From positions 5,768 to 13,833 of the forward strand of contig JAAUYW010000031.1 of NCBI GenBank assembly GCA_014804915.1: a stretch of 8,066 nucleotides of DNA. The letters are read 5' to 3'. The notes beneath the pieces are model-generated. The model worked only from the letters and a program-made list of their open reading frames with translations. It did not search any database and was not told the DNA's origin. Both the position numbers and the translations under genes were made by a program. This DNA is from Desulfovibrio sp. Its GTDB lineage: Bacteria; Desulfobacterota; Desulfovibrionia; Desulfovibrionales; Desulfovibrionaceae. Below are positions 1-6,648 of this stretch, piece by piece (the stretch's first letter is position 1; each line of letters begins with the position of its first letter).

Positions 1-270
1 GCGGGATTTTTGCCGTCAAACATGGCGCTTCCTAGCCAGAAGGCCGTCATCAGGGGCGATGCGCTGATACCGGCAGTATCCGCGGCATCCATCCTGGCGA
101 AAACCTGCAGGGACCGCATTATGCGCAATCTGGCCAGGATCTGGCCAGATTATGATTTTGAGAGGCATAAGGGCTACGGCACTGCGGCTCACTATGAAGC
201 GCTCAGGGCGGCCGGGCCATGCCCGCTGCACAGGCTTACGTTTCGCGGAGTGGCAGATGGAAAGCGCTAA
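1..270 (+). CDS. rnhB: Ribonuclease HII, C-terminal part (5' end outside window)
   Basis: RNase HII cuts the RNA strand of RNA-DNA hybrids and incises at single ribonucleotides left in DNA; it is a cytoplasmic, metal-dependent enzyme. The reading frame is open from base 1 and encodes the last 89 residues before a TAA at 268-270. Family landmarks are visible: [21 protein letters not shown], then CRD, which matches the conserved segment carrying the late active-site aspartate (SAASIxAKxxRD), followed by the [13 protein letters not shown] block, which is the classic HKGY motif, and a short basic end. The N-terminal part with the DEAGRG catalytic motif lies upstream of the window. The TTG at 10 is internal and not a real start. 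Its last 14 nt overlap the start of yraN, so the two are probably translated in a coupled way. The identification is firm; only the length is unknown. Confidence 0.93.
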   Translation, partial: AGFLPSNMALPSQKAVIRGDALIPAVSAASILAKTCRDRIMRNLARIWPDYDFERHKGYGTAAHYEALRAAGPCPLHRLTFRGVADGKR

Positions 271-661
271 GCCCAGAGCCGCGCACCTTGCTTTTGGCGC
301 AAATGGCGAAAACGTAGCCGCCGCATTCATGGCTGGGCGCGGCTATGCAATACTTGCCAGAAACTGGCGGCATGGCCATCTTGAGCTCGATCTGGTTTGC
401 GAAAAAAACGGCGAGATAATTTTCGTGGAAGTCAAGACCAGACGCAGTGCCCTTTATGGCGGCGGAGTCGCCGCAGTTAATACGCGCAAGCAGCGCAAAC
501 TCCTGGCCGCTTCCCAATTTTGGCTTATGGAAAACAAAATGTGGGGCAGCCCTTGCCGCTTCGATGTAATCTGCCTGTACGGCCAGGGACGCGACTTTCG
601 AATGGAGCATTATAGAAATGCCTTCTGCCAAACTCTGGATAATAGCCACCCCTATTGGTAA
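257..661 (+). CDS. yraN: YraN / UPF0102 family nuclease-fold protein
   Basis: 134-residue protein of the UPF0102 (YraN) family, a widespread group with a restriction-endonuclease-like fold whose cellular role is not settled; a link to DNA or RNA processing is assumed from the fold. Visible landmarks are GxxGENxAAxF (residues 14-24, Glu18), [11 protein letters not shown] (28-38), HLELDLV (41-47, Asp45) and IIFVEVKTR (54-62, Glu58 and Lys60). Asp45, Glu58 and Lys60 form the D-ExK core, so the metal site looks intact. The usual GELDLI here reads HLELDL. The open frame extends upstream to about 152, but ATG 257 is chosen because GGAG at 247-250 sits 6 nt before it and the family N-terminus begins there. 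The gene starts inside rnhB and ends 44 nt inside rsmI; the last residues after RNAF ([11 protein letters not shown]) come from that overlap and look non-conserved. Confidence 0.88.
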   Translation: MESAKPRAAHLAFGANGENVAAAFMAGRGYAILARNWRHGHLELDLVCEKNGEIIFVEVKTRRSALYGGGVAAVNTRKQRKLLAASQFWLMENKMWGSPCRFDVICLYGQGRDFRMEHYRNAFCQTLDNSHPYW

Positions 662-1451
662 TTACGGGGATCTCTCTCCCCGGGCGCGCGCCATTCTCCA
701 GGAAGCGGATCTGATCCTGGCAGAGGACACCAGGCGCGCTGGCCTGCTTTTCAGCAAAACCGGAATCACTCCCGGGAAAATCCTGAGTTTTTTTGAGCAC
801 AATGAATCCGAAAGACAGGCAGAGGCCCTGGCCGCGCTTCAGGAAGGCAAGAATGTAGCGCTGATAACGGACGCAGGCACGCCGCTGATTTCCGATCCAG
901 GCTTCCGGCTTGCGCGAGAATGCCGCAACCGCAACATAGATGTATGCCCCGTGCCCGGGCCATCCGCTCCAATCGCAGCCCTGAGCGCGGCCGGACTGCC
1001 GCCAGTTCCTTTCTCGTTTCTGGGCTTTCTGCCAAGAGCCGCATCAGACCGCAAAAAGATCCTTGCGGCATACTCGACAACGCCAGGAAGCATCGTCTTT
1101 TTCGAGCGCAAAAGCAGACTCGCAGAAAGCCTCGGTATTGCGCTTGAAATTCTCGGACCGCGCGAAATAGCCATCTGCCGTGAACTGACCAAGACTCATG
1201 AAGAGTTCATTCTTGGCCGTCTTGAGAATTTTGCCCAGCTTACCGATGGACTGCTCGGAGAGCTCACTATCATCATCGGGCCGCCAGAGGGGCAAGCCAG
1301 ACTGCCGGAAAGTGAAACGCGAAAACTGCTGCTCCAGGCCCTTGCCAGCGGACTCAAGCCAAAGCAGGCTGTAAAGGTGGTAAAGGCATCCGCGCAGGGC
1401 TGGTCAACAGCCGATCTCTACGATCTTATCCAGTCACTGCGGCAATTATGA
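618..1451 (+). CDS. rsmI: 16S rRNA (cytidine1402-2'-O)-methyltransferase RsmI
   Basis: 277-residue SAM-dependent methyltransferase that 2'-O-methylates C1402 in the decoding centre of 16S rRNA, acting on the 30S subunit and tuning initiation and decoding fidelity. It belongs to the tetrapyrrole (corrin/porphyrin) methylase fold. Family motifs are in the expected order: [14 protein letters not shown] (10-23; usual form IGNLGD), LILAEDTRR (32-40), FFEHNE (58-63), ALITDAGTPLISDPG (81-95), CPVPGPSAPIAALSAAGLP after about residue 110, FLGFLPR, then CRELTKTHEE and GELTIIIGP in the C-terminal half. The length matches typical RsmI. ATG 618 has GGAG at 604-607 about 10 nt upstream and leads straight into the conserved N-terminus. 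The gene starts inside yraN, and its TGA overlaps the ptsH ATG as ATGA (1448-1451), so coupling on both sides is likely. Confidence 0.95.
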   Translation: MPSAKLWIIATPIGNYGDLSPRARAILQEADLILAEDTRRAGLLFSKTGITPGKILSFFEHNESERQAEALAALQEGKNVALITDAGTPLISDPGFRLARECRNRNIDVCPVPGPSAPIAALSAAGLPPVPFSFLGFLPRAASDRKKILAAYSTTPGSIVFFERKSRLAESLGIALEILGPREIAICRELTKTHEEFILGRLENFAQLTDGLLGELTIIIGPPEGQARLPESETRKLLLQALASGLKPKQAVKVVKASAQGWSTADLYDLIQSLRQL

Positions 1452-1753
1452 AAAATCCCTCCAGCCCTTTTGATCCTATCCAGACAGGGCGCGGTCTGCT
1501 GCTTGACGTGACAGTACGTCTTCCGCATGGCCTCCATTCGCGCCCTTCCGCCAGACTGGCGCAACTGGCGCGCGAATACGATGCCTCCGTATTGCTTATC
1601 TCTGCAAATGCCGAAGTGGACGCAAAAAGCACGCTTGAACTCCTGTCCCTTGCCTTGCAGCCCAATGATCACGTAAAAATTCTTGCCTCCGGTCCGCAAG
1701 CCAGGGAGGCTTTGCTGGCTATTGCCGCCCTGCTTTCTGATCCTGGAGAATGA
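1448..1753 (+). CDS. ptsH: Phosphocarrier protein HPr
   Basis: 101-residue HPr, the small cytoplasmic protein that takes a phosphoryl group from Enzyme I and passes it to sugar-specific Enzyme IIA domains of the PTS. The phosphorylatable histidine is His30 in PHGLHSRPSA, matching the GLHxRPA signature. Lys60-Ser61-Thr62 sits where the regulatory serine (Ser46 of classical HPr) lies, and the His-to-Ser spacing of 31 residues equals that of the classical protein. Ser61 could be a target of HPr kinase if the organism has one, but this is inference. About 15 residues (MKNPSSPFDPIQTGR) precede the normal start of the fold, so the protein is longer than the usual 85-90 residues; GTG 1508 would start within the first strand and fits less well. 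The ATG overlaps the rsmI stop, and ptsI follows after 1 nt. Confidence 0.92.
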   Translation: MKNPSSPFDPIQTGRGLLLDVTVRLPHGLHSRPSARLAQLAREYDASVLLISANAEVDAKSTLELLSLALQPNDHVKILASGPQAREALLAIAALLSDPGE

Positions 1754-1757
1754 ATTG
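1744..1757 (+). promoter_or_regulatory. Ribosome binding site deciding the ptsI TTG start
   Basis: TGGAGA at 1744-1749 followed by five bases and TTG at 1755. The ptsH stop TGA (1751-1753) lies between them, so the site is inside the end of ptsH and a ribosome finishing HPr stops one base before the Enzyme I start. The ATG at 1750 is out of the Enzyme I frame and cannot be its start. This site is the reason for preferring 1755 over the upstream TTG at 1683. Confidence 0.7.
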
Positions 1758-3524
1758 GCTCGCGTCATCCTGCACGGCTCACCGCTCTCTCCAGGCATTG
1801 CGATCGGCACGCTCAACTTGCTGCCGGATACCCATCTTTGCGACAAGCGCCCCATTTCCGAGGCCGAAGTTGACGCCGAAATCGAGGCCCTGGAAACAGC
1901 AAGCGCAAGCGCAAGCGCCAGGCTGAAAGCCACTGCGAGCTCCATTCCGGCGCATCTGGCCGAGTATCGCGAGATAGTGGAACTGCAGATGGAGCTGGTT
2001 CGCGACCCGCGTGTGCTCAATGGCGCCAAAGGCAGAATCCGCCACAAGAAAATATGCGCATCCTGGGCGGTTTCCGAAACAATAGCCGAACTGGCGGCGC
2101 TTTTTGAAAGCATGGCAGATCCGTGCCTGTCCGAAAGGGGGCAGGATATCCGCAACATTGGCCAGCGCCTCCTTGGCGCGCTTGCAGGCGATTCCTCAAC
2201 CCACGCCAGCGATTCGCCCTGCATTCTCGCTTCGTATGCCCTTTCGGCGGCAAATATAATGGAATTCAGCCCGGACAACGTAATCGGCATGGTTACGGTC
2301 GAAGGCGGAGTAACCTCGCACGTCGCGATTCTGGCTCGCAGTCTCAAAATACCTGCGGTAGGCGGAGTCGGGGAGCTCTTCAGGGAAGCGCGCAATGGCG
2401 AGACCATTATCCTTGACGGTCTGGCAGGGGAAGCGCTGATTGGCCCTGACGAAAGCGAAATCAGGCGTTTCAAGGCCAGACGTGAAAGCTACGCCCAGTT
2501 TGAAACAGAAGCGCGCCAGTCTGCCTCGCTGCCTGCGATTACAAGGGATGGCTACGACGCATCTGTTCTCGCAAATCTCGACCGCCCCCAGGAAGCGCAT
2601 GAACTTTCGCGCTGCGGCGCGGAAGGCGTCGGCCTCTACAGAACCGAATTTGGCTGGCTGCGCGAAAATTTGCCGGATGAGGAAGCGCTGACGCAGGAAT
2701 ATTCCTCGATCGTAAATGCGGCGCGCGGCAAGCCTGTCGTATTCCGCGCCCTGGACGTCGGCGCTGACAAAATCCTGCCCGCGCATGAAGCCCTGCATGA
2801 GCCAAACCCTGCGCTTGGCCTGAGGGGCATCCGCTTCTGTCTGGCTTATCCGGATATTTTCCGCATCCAGTTACGCGCGTTTCTGCGGGCTGGCAGCCAT
2901 GGCCCAATCAAAATCCTCCTGCCAATGGTAACCGGCATTGGGGAAGTGCGGCAAACCAGAGTCCTGATTGAGCAGTCAGTCTCGGATCTGGAGCGACAGG
3001 GGACGCCGCACGTCGCGAATCCACCCCTGGGAATCATGGTGGAAACCCCTGCTGCAGCCCTCCTCTGTCCGGAGCTGGCAGCGGAATGCGATTTTCTCAG
3101 CCTTGGCACAAACGATCTGCTCCATTACCTGATGGCAATAGATCGCAACAATCGTCATGTTTCCTATTTGCACGATCCGCTGCATCCGGCTTTTCTCCGC
3201 GTTATCCGCGAGATAACGCAAGCTTGCAGCGAGCGAGGCAAGCCTGTTTCGGTTTGCGGCGAGCTCGCCGCTGATCCGCTTGGCACTGCCATTCTGCTCG
3301 GACTCGGAATCAGGACATTCTCCGCTACGCCCAGATTCGTGCCAGCGATCAAGCATACATTGCGCAAACTGGATTATCGATCCTGCCGCCAGATAGCAAA
3401 CGCCGCCCTGGCTGGCGCCGCCAGCGCAGATACAAGGCTCAGGCTCCACAAAACGCTGGCCCGCTGCATGGAATCCAGGCATTTTATCCATAACGGCCTG
3501 ATTACAGGCGCGCCGCCCCAATAA
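1755..3524 (+). CDS. ptsI: Phosphoenolpyruvate-protein phosphotransferase (PTS Enzyme I)
   Basis: Enzyme I takes phosphate from PEP onto its active histidine and hands it to HPr, the first step of the PTS, in the cytoplasm as a dimer. From TTG 1755 the protein has 589 residues (E. coli about 575). Order: N-terminal HGSPLSPGIAIG; helical HPr-binding region (about 30-145); phosphohistidine domain with GGVTSHVAILARSLKIPAVGG, active His189; PEP-binding barrel with LYRTEF (Arg296), VFRALDVGADK (Arg331), NPALGLRGIR, GIMVETPAA, LGTNDLLHYLMAIDRNN and VCGELAADP (Cys501, the catalytic acid). These positions fall within one residue of E. coli numbering, so the enzyme looks active. LLHY replaces the commoner LTQY. 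The open frame reaches 1683, but that lies inside ptsH; TTG 1755 has TGGAGA (1744-1749) about 5 nt upstream. The first in-frame ATG is far inside the protein. A C-terminal tail of about 15 residues exceeds the usual end. Confidence 0.95.
   Translation: MARVILHGSPLSPGIAIGTLNLLPDTHLCDKRPISEAEVDAEIEALETASASASARLKATASSIPAHLAEYREIVELQMELVRDPRVLNGAKGRIRHKKICASWAVSETIAELAALFESMADPCLSERGQDIRNIGQRLLGALAGDSSTHASDSPCILASYALSAANIMEFSPDNVIGMVTVEGGVTSHVAILARSLKIPAVGGVGELFREARNGETIILDGLAGEALIGPDESEIRRFKARRESYAQFETEARQSASLPAITRDGYDASVLANLDRPQEAHELSRCGAEGVGLYRTEFGWLRENLPDEEALTQEYSSIVNAARGKPVVFRALDVGADKILPAHEALHEPNPALGLRGIRFCLAYPDIFRIQLRAFLRAGSHGPIKILLPMVTGIGEVRQTRVLIEQSVSDLERQGTPHVANPPLGIMVETPAAALLCPELAAECDFLSLGTNDLLHYLMAIDRNNRHVSYLHDPLHPAFLRVIREITQACSERGKPVSVCGELAADPLGTAILLGLGIRTFSATPRFVPAIKHTLRKLDYRSCRQIANAALAGAASADTRLRLHKTLARCMESRHFIHNGLITGAPPQ
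1899..1916 (+). repeat. Hexamer GCAAGC repeated three times inside ptsI
   Basis: Three perfect tandem copies of GCAAGC at 1899-1904, 1905-1910 and 1911-1916 encode alternating Ala-Ser (ASASAS) near residues 49-54 of Enzyme I, at the start of the helical HPr-binding region. The unit is six bases, so gain or loss of a copy would keep the frame and change the protein by two residues. Confidence 0.6.
3199..3243 (+). repeat. Two adjacent hairpins inside the ptsI coding region
   Basis: GCGTTATC (3199-3206) and GATAACGC (3212-3219) are perfect reverse complements around a 5-nt loop. GCAAGCTTGC (3218-3227) is a 10-bp palindrome, and GCTTGC (3222-3227) also pairs with GCAAGC (3238-3243). The stretch codes for the RVIREITQACSERGKP segment of the PEP-binding domain, so coding constraint and chance may explain it. 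Confidence 0.5.
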
Positions 3525-3529
3525 CAGGA

Positions 3530-3572
3530 CAGCCTTTTCCCGCGCCGCGTTTTTCAGGCAAATAAAAGGCTG
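3530..3572 (+). other. Inverted repeat in the ptsI-smpB gap
   Basis: CAGCCTTTT (3530-3538) and AAAAGGCTG (3564-3572) are exact reverse complements, giving a 9-bp stem around a 25-nt loop, beginning 5 nt after the ptsI stop. No T-run follows, so it is not a standard intrinsic terminator; a GC-rich stretch followed by five T residues (3541-3554) sits inside the loop and might act weakly. It may be an mRNA stability or processing element between ptsI and smpB. No convincing promoter was seen in this 87-nt gap, so smpB may be read through from ptsI. Confidence 0.45.
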
Positions 3573-3611
3573 ATCGCCGCAAGGCATCGGCCGGCATAAA
3601 TGGGCCCGTGT

Positions 3612-4061
3612 ATGAAAAAAAATTCGCCAGGATCTATTGCCCTGAACAAGAAGGCGCGCCATCTGTACGATCTCTCAGATTTTCTTGAAGCAGGGATCGA
3701 ATTGACAGGCCCGGAAGTCAAGAGCATTCGCGCCGGCCGCGTCAATTTCGTTGACAGCTATGTGGAATTCCGGAATGGCCAGGCATGGCTCAATTCCCTT
3801 CACATCGCGCCCTATGAAAACGCGGGCTATGCTGTTCAGGAACCTGACAGGATGCGCCGCCTCCTGCTGCACGGACGTGAAATTCTGCGTCTTGCCGCGC
3901 TCGTGGCGCAAAAGGGATATACAGTCGTGCCCACCCGCCTTTACTTCAGGCAAAGACGCATAAAAGTGGAAATTGCCCTTGCCAGGGGCAGGAAGCTGCA
4001 TGATCATCGCGAAACCCTGAAGCGCAAGGCTGAAGAACGGGATCTCGCGCGCGAAATGTGA
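3612..4061 (+). CDS. smpB: SsrA-binding protein SmpB
   Basis: SmpB binds tmRNA (SsrA) and delivers it to stalled ribosomes for trans-translation, mimicking the missing anticodon arm in the decoding centre. The 149-residue protein shows the family blocks in order: IALNKKARHLYDL near residue 9, EAGIELTGPEVKSIRAGRVNFVDSYVEF, then the HIAPYENA strand, RMRRLLLHGREI, KGYTVVPTRLYFR, and the basic tail ARGRKLHDHRETLKRKAEERDLAREM, the part that inserts into the ribosome. ATG 3612 (MKKNSPGSIALNKK) is preferred because it gives the usual short N-terminus; ATG 3600 in the same frame would add MGPC and cannot be excluded. Neither has a strong Shine-Dalgarno, TGGG at 3601-3604 being the best for 3612. The tail ends soon after the DLAREM block, slightly shorter than in many homologues. 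comEC follows after 10 nt. No ssrA gene is visible in the window. Confidence 0.95.
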   Translation: MKKNSPGSIALNKKARHLYDLSDFLEAGIELTGPEVKSIRAGRVNFVDSYVEFRNGQAWLNSLHIAPYENAGYAVQEPDRMRRLLLHGREILRLAALVAQKGYTVVPTRLYFRQRRIKVEIALARGRKLHDHRETLKRKAEERDLAREM

Positions 4062-4071
4062 ATCGGGCTGA

Positions 4072-6489
4072 ATGCGCCAGCCGCCGCTTCAATATGCCCT
4101 CGTCTGGCATTCCTACCTGCTGGCAGCCTGCCTTGGGCTGCTCGCATCCCACTGGCCCCTGCCAGCCTCGCTTGCCCTGCTCCTGCTGGCCTTTCTGGAC
4201 AGGCGCCTCTGGCGCTGGCAAAGGCTGACTCTTTGCGCCGCGCTCTTTGCGCTCGCTTTCGCGTGCAGCGCCCATGCGTTTGAAAGGGCCGCCGCAGCCA
4301 TTCAGCAGCAGCAGGCCTGGGGAGCGAAGTACCGTTTTTGCGGCATTGTCAAAAATGTTCAGGGACTGACCGGAAACAGAATCAGGGTCCTGCTCGAAAA
4401 CGTCGCCCCTCCAGGCAAGAAGCAACTGCCCGGCCTGTGCGCCTGGACCTGGGATACGCCGCTACAGGAACCCATCCCGGGCCAGACAGCCTGCATTAGC
4501 CGGCCAGTCAAGCCTGTTTCCGCCTTTGCAAATTCCGGTTCTGATTCCTATCTCGCTTCCCTTTTCAGCCAGGATATTTTCTGGCGCGCCTGGAGCCGCG
4601 GCAGCGATGGCAATCCTGAGCTAAAGGGCGATGGCAACTTTCTGGCAAGAGTGAGAAACCGGCTCAAAGCCAGTTTTCTCGATGCGCTCCCAAAGAACGA
4701 TAACGGCAGCCTCTCCCAGGCCGACGCAATTCTCACGGCCCTGCTTTTTGGCGACAGACGCTATCTGGAGCAACAGACAACAGCCGAATTCGCGTCGGCC
4801 ACCCTGGCCCACAGCCTCGCGCTTTCCGGCCAGCATCTGGCCATCGCCGGCCTGATTGGCACATTGCTTGTGATTTCCTGGGCGCTCTGCAATTCTGGCC
4901 TGTATCTCGCGCGCCCGCGCAGAATCTGGATTGCCATTGCCGCGATTCCCCTCGCGCTGTTTTACCTGTGGATCGGCAACCTCCCGCCATCCCTTTTGCG
5001 GGCCGCCGCCATGCTCGGCATTGGCGCCCTCTGGCTCGCCTGCGGCCGTTCTTTCAGCGGCCTGGATCTTCTATGCGCGGCCCTTCTCCTGATTCTCATT
5101 TTCAATCCACTTGCGATTTTTAACGCCGGTTTGCAAATGTCCGTCCTTTGCGTCGCGGTTATCCTGATAGCCTGGCCCGGCATAGCCAGGCTGCTGCCAG
5201 AAAAATCAGCGACAATCAGCTTCAGAAACAGGCTGACAAGCAAGCTTGGTGCCATTTTCGCTGTCTCCCTCGTCATTCAGCTCGCCATGCTGCCGCTTTC
5301 GCTGGCGCGCTTCCAGATCGCCGGTTTCTGGTTCCCCCTGAATCTGCTCTGGCTGCCTGTTCTCGGCGCAATTGTGCTGCCTTGCGCTTTCCTCGGCCTG
5401 CTGCTCTGCTCCCTGCCATTTCAGGGCCTTGCGTTCCTTGCACGCATAAGCGCTGCCATTGCAGCGCTGCCCTGCCGGCTGCTCCTTGATAGCCTCGCAT
5501 TTCTCAAAAAGAACGGCTGGCTGGCCGAGCCTGCCTTCATGCTTCCATCCTGGCCAGGCATGCTCGCATTCGCCCTGCTCGCATGCGCCACAGCCTGGTT
5601 GTGGGGCAATCGCCATTCTTCCGGAATAGCTGGCAAAACGCGCATCCTGCTTTGCCTCTGTCTCTGCCTTCTCGCAATATCCCCGTTGCAACGGCTTTGT
5701 GCCTCCCTGAGCCGGACCGCGACAATCGAGGCGCTTGACGTAGGCCAGGGGCAGGCCATCCTGGTTTCACTGCCAGGTGCAGTCAGAATCCTGATCGATG
5801 GCGGAGGCAGCTACCTTGGCAGCTTTGATCCAGGCAAGCTTGTCGTAGCTCCCCAGATCAGCCTCAATTCCGCCCCGGGGCTTTCCGCCGTCATCAACAC
5901 GCATCCTGATCTTGATCATCTCGGAGGCCTTTTTCACATCCTCAACACCATGCGGCTTGAAGCCCTTTTTCACAATGGCCGCGAAGCGCAGAAACCCGAG
6001 CCCTGGAACAGTATCCGCAAGCAGCCTAACGCCCATGCACTTGCGCGCGGCGATGTGATAGAAATAGGCAAAAACGGCTGGAAACTGGAAGTGCTTTCTC
6101 CAGCAAGGGACATGACCCATCTCGATGGCAACGCCGCCTCCCTTGTCTTGCGTCTGGTCAGGGGCAATACCGGCTTTGCGCTCTTCCCTGGCGACGCGCA
6201 AAAAGAAAATCTGCGAAGCATTATTGCCGAAAATGCCGGCTGCGAGGCCAGGCTGGTGTTTGCGCCCCATCATGGCTCGGACAAGAATTTTTTGCCTGCG
6301 TTTTATGTTTCGGCCAGGCCGGAGGCCGTGATTGCCTGCTGCGGTTTCATGAATCGCTGGCGCTACCCTGGCAAAAAATTGCGCACATGGCTTGATGCGC
6401 ATGGAATCCCCCTTTTTGACACTGGAACCTGCGGCAAAATAACCGCAGCGTTTGAGCCTGATGGACTGCTTGTCAGCACTGTAAAATAA
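4072..6489 (+). CDS. comEC: ComEC/Rec2 family DNA-uptake channel protein
   Basis: 805-residue inner-membrane protein of the ComEC/Rec2 family, the channel that moves single-stranded DNA into the cytoplasm during natural transformation. Three parts are visible. Residues about 8-70 hold hydrophobic N-terminal segments, followed by an OB-like region (about 82-175). The Competence domain (about 225-510) has FGDRRYL, then HSLALSGQHLAIAGL (residues 247-260) and many membrane helices; the usual SGLH is SGQH here (252-255). The C-terminal metallo-beta-lactamase-like domain (about 550-790) has LDVGQGQA (555-562), LIDGGG, THPDLDHLGG with His611, Asp615 and His616, FPGDA (Asp708) and PHHGSD (His733, His734). 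The metal ligands look present, so a nuclease role is possible. The full length and uninterrupted frame argue against decay. ATG 4072 has only a weak GGG (4065-4067) upstream. Other competence genes are not in the window, so actual transformability is unknown. Confidence 0.93.
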   Translation: MRQPPLQYALVWHSYLLAACLGLLASHWPLPASLALLLLAFLDRRLWRWQRLTLCAALFALAFACSAHAFERAAAAIQQQQAWGAKYRFCGIVKNVQGLTGNRIRVLLENVAPPGKKQLPGLCAWTWDTPLQEPIPGQTACISRPVKPVSAFANSGSDSYLASLFSQDIFWRAWSRGSDGNPELKGDGNFLARVRNRLKASFLDALPKNDNGSLSQADAILTALLFGDRRYLEQQTTAEFASATLAHSLALSGQHLAIAGLIGTLLVISWALCNSGLYLARPRRIWIAIAAIPLALFYLWIGNLPPSLLRAAAMLGIGALWLACGRSFSGLDLLCAALLLILIFNPLAIFNAGLQMSVLCVAVILIAWPGIARLLPEKSATISFRNRLTSKLGAIFAVSLVIQLAMLPLSLARFQIAGFWFPLNLLWLPVLGAIVLPCAFLGLLLCSLPFQGLAFLARISAAIAALPCRLLLDSLAFLKKNGWLAEPAFMLPSWPGMLAFALLACATAWLWGNRHSSGIAGKTRILLCLCLCLLAISPLQRLCASLSRTATIEALDVGQGQAILVSLPGAVRILIDGGGSYLGSFDPGKLVVAPQISLNSAPGLSAVINTHPDLDHLGGLFHILNTMRLEALFHNGREAQKPEPWNSIRKQPNAHALARGDVIEIGKNGWKLEVLSPARDMTHLDGNAASLVLRLVRGNTGFALFPGDAQKENLRSIIAENAGCEARLVFAPHHGSDKNFLPAFYVSARPEAVIACCGFMNRWRYPGKKLRTWLDAHGIPLFDTGTCGKITAAFEPDGLLVSTVK

Positions 6490-6491
6490 CT

Positions 6492-6590
6492 ATGCCATTC
6501 TGTCAGGAAAACATTGCGGACAAAGAACGCCAGGAATTGCGCCAGGCTGCCCTTTCTGCAATATTTGATTTAAAAACCCCGCTGCGCTAA
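6492..6590 (+). CDS. Possible small ORF of 32 residues, no recognised family
   Basis: ATG 6492 opens a 32-codon frame ending at TAA 6588-6590, two bases after the comEC stop. The peptide would be charged, with no signal peptide or membrane segment: MPFCQENIADKERQELRQAA followed by LSAIFDLKTPLR. The middle (ADKERQELRQAALSAIFDL) could form an amphipathic helix. Nothing resembling a Shine-Dalgarno precedes it, so expression would depend on coupling to comEC termination. The close spacing and its end just before the stem-loops at 6592 are what make it worth listing. It may equally be a chance open frame or the degraded tail of a lost gene. No function is proposed. Confidence 0.22.
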   Translation: MPFCQENIADKERQELRQAALSAIFDLKTPLR

Positions 6591-6591
6591 A

Positions 6592-6648
6592 AACACGGTA
6601 TAGTGTTGTCCTCAAAGTCAGACAGTTTCATTTTTTGAGGGCCTTTTT
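6592..6648 (+). terminator. Probable intrinsic terminator after comEC (two adjacent stem-loops plus T-run)
   Basis: AACAC (6592-6596) pairs with GTGTT (6603-6607) around a 6-nt loop. Immediately next to it, GTCCTCAAA (6608-6616) pairs with TTTGAGGGC (6634-6642), a 9-bp stem with one G-U pair and a 17-nt loop, followed by CTTTTT (6643-6648). The second stem plus T-run has the form of a rho-independent terminator, although the stem is AT-rich and the loop long, so efficiency may be modest. It lies 119 nt after comEC and 67 nt before the next gene, which suits the end of the upstream operon. An alternative is a leader structure of the downstream gene. Confidence 0.5.

Noticed and set aside
1418..2473. 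A 351-codon open frame on the minus strand opposite ptsH and ptsI
   Set aside because: It lies entirely opposite genes with clear families, its translation is low-complexity (Ser/Ala/Arg rich) with no recognisable motif, and long antisense frames are expected from this codon bias.
2196..3662. Several minus-strand open frames of 120-230 codons opposite ptsI and the smpB start
   Set aside because: All are shadows of conserved plus-strand genes and share no protein features.
5767..6402. A 211-codon open frame on the minus strand opposite the ComEC metallo-beta-lactamase domain
   Set aside because: It is the mirror of a strongly conserved coding region; no family motif or ribosome site supports it.
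6565..6604. TTGATT (6565-6570) and TATAGT (6599-6604) as a promoter pair
   Set aside because: The spacer is 28 nt, far from 16-18, and no better -35 lies at the right distance; TATAGT also sits within the loop and stem of the small hairpin at 6592-6607.
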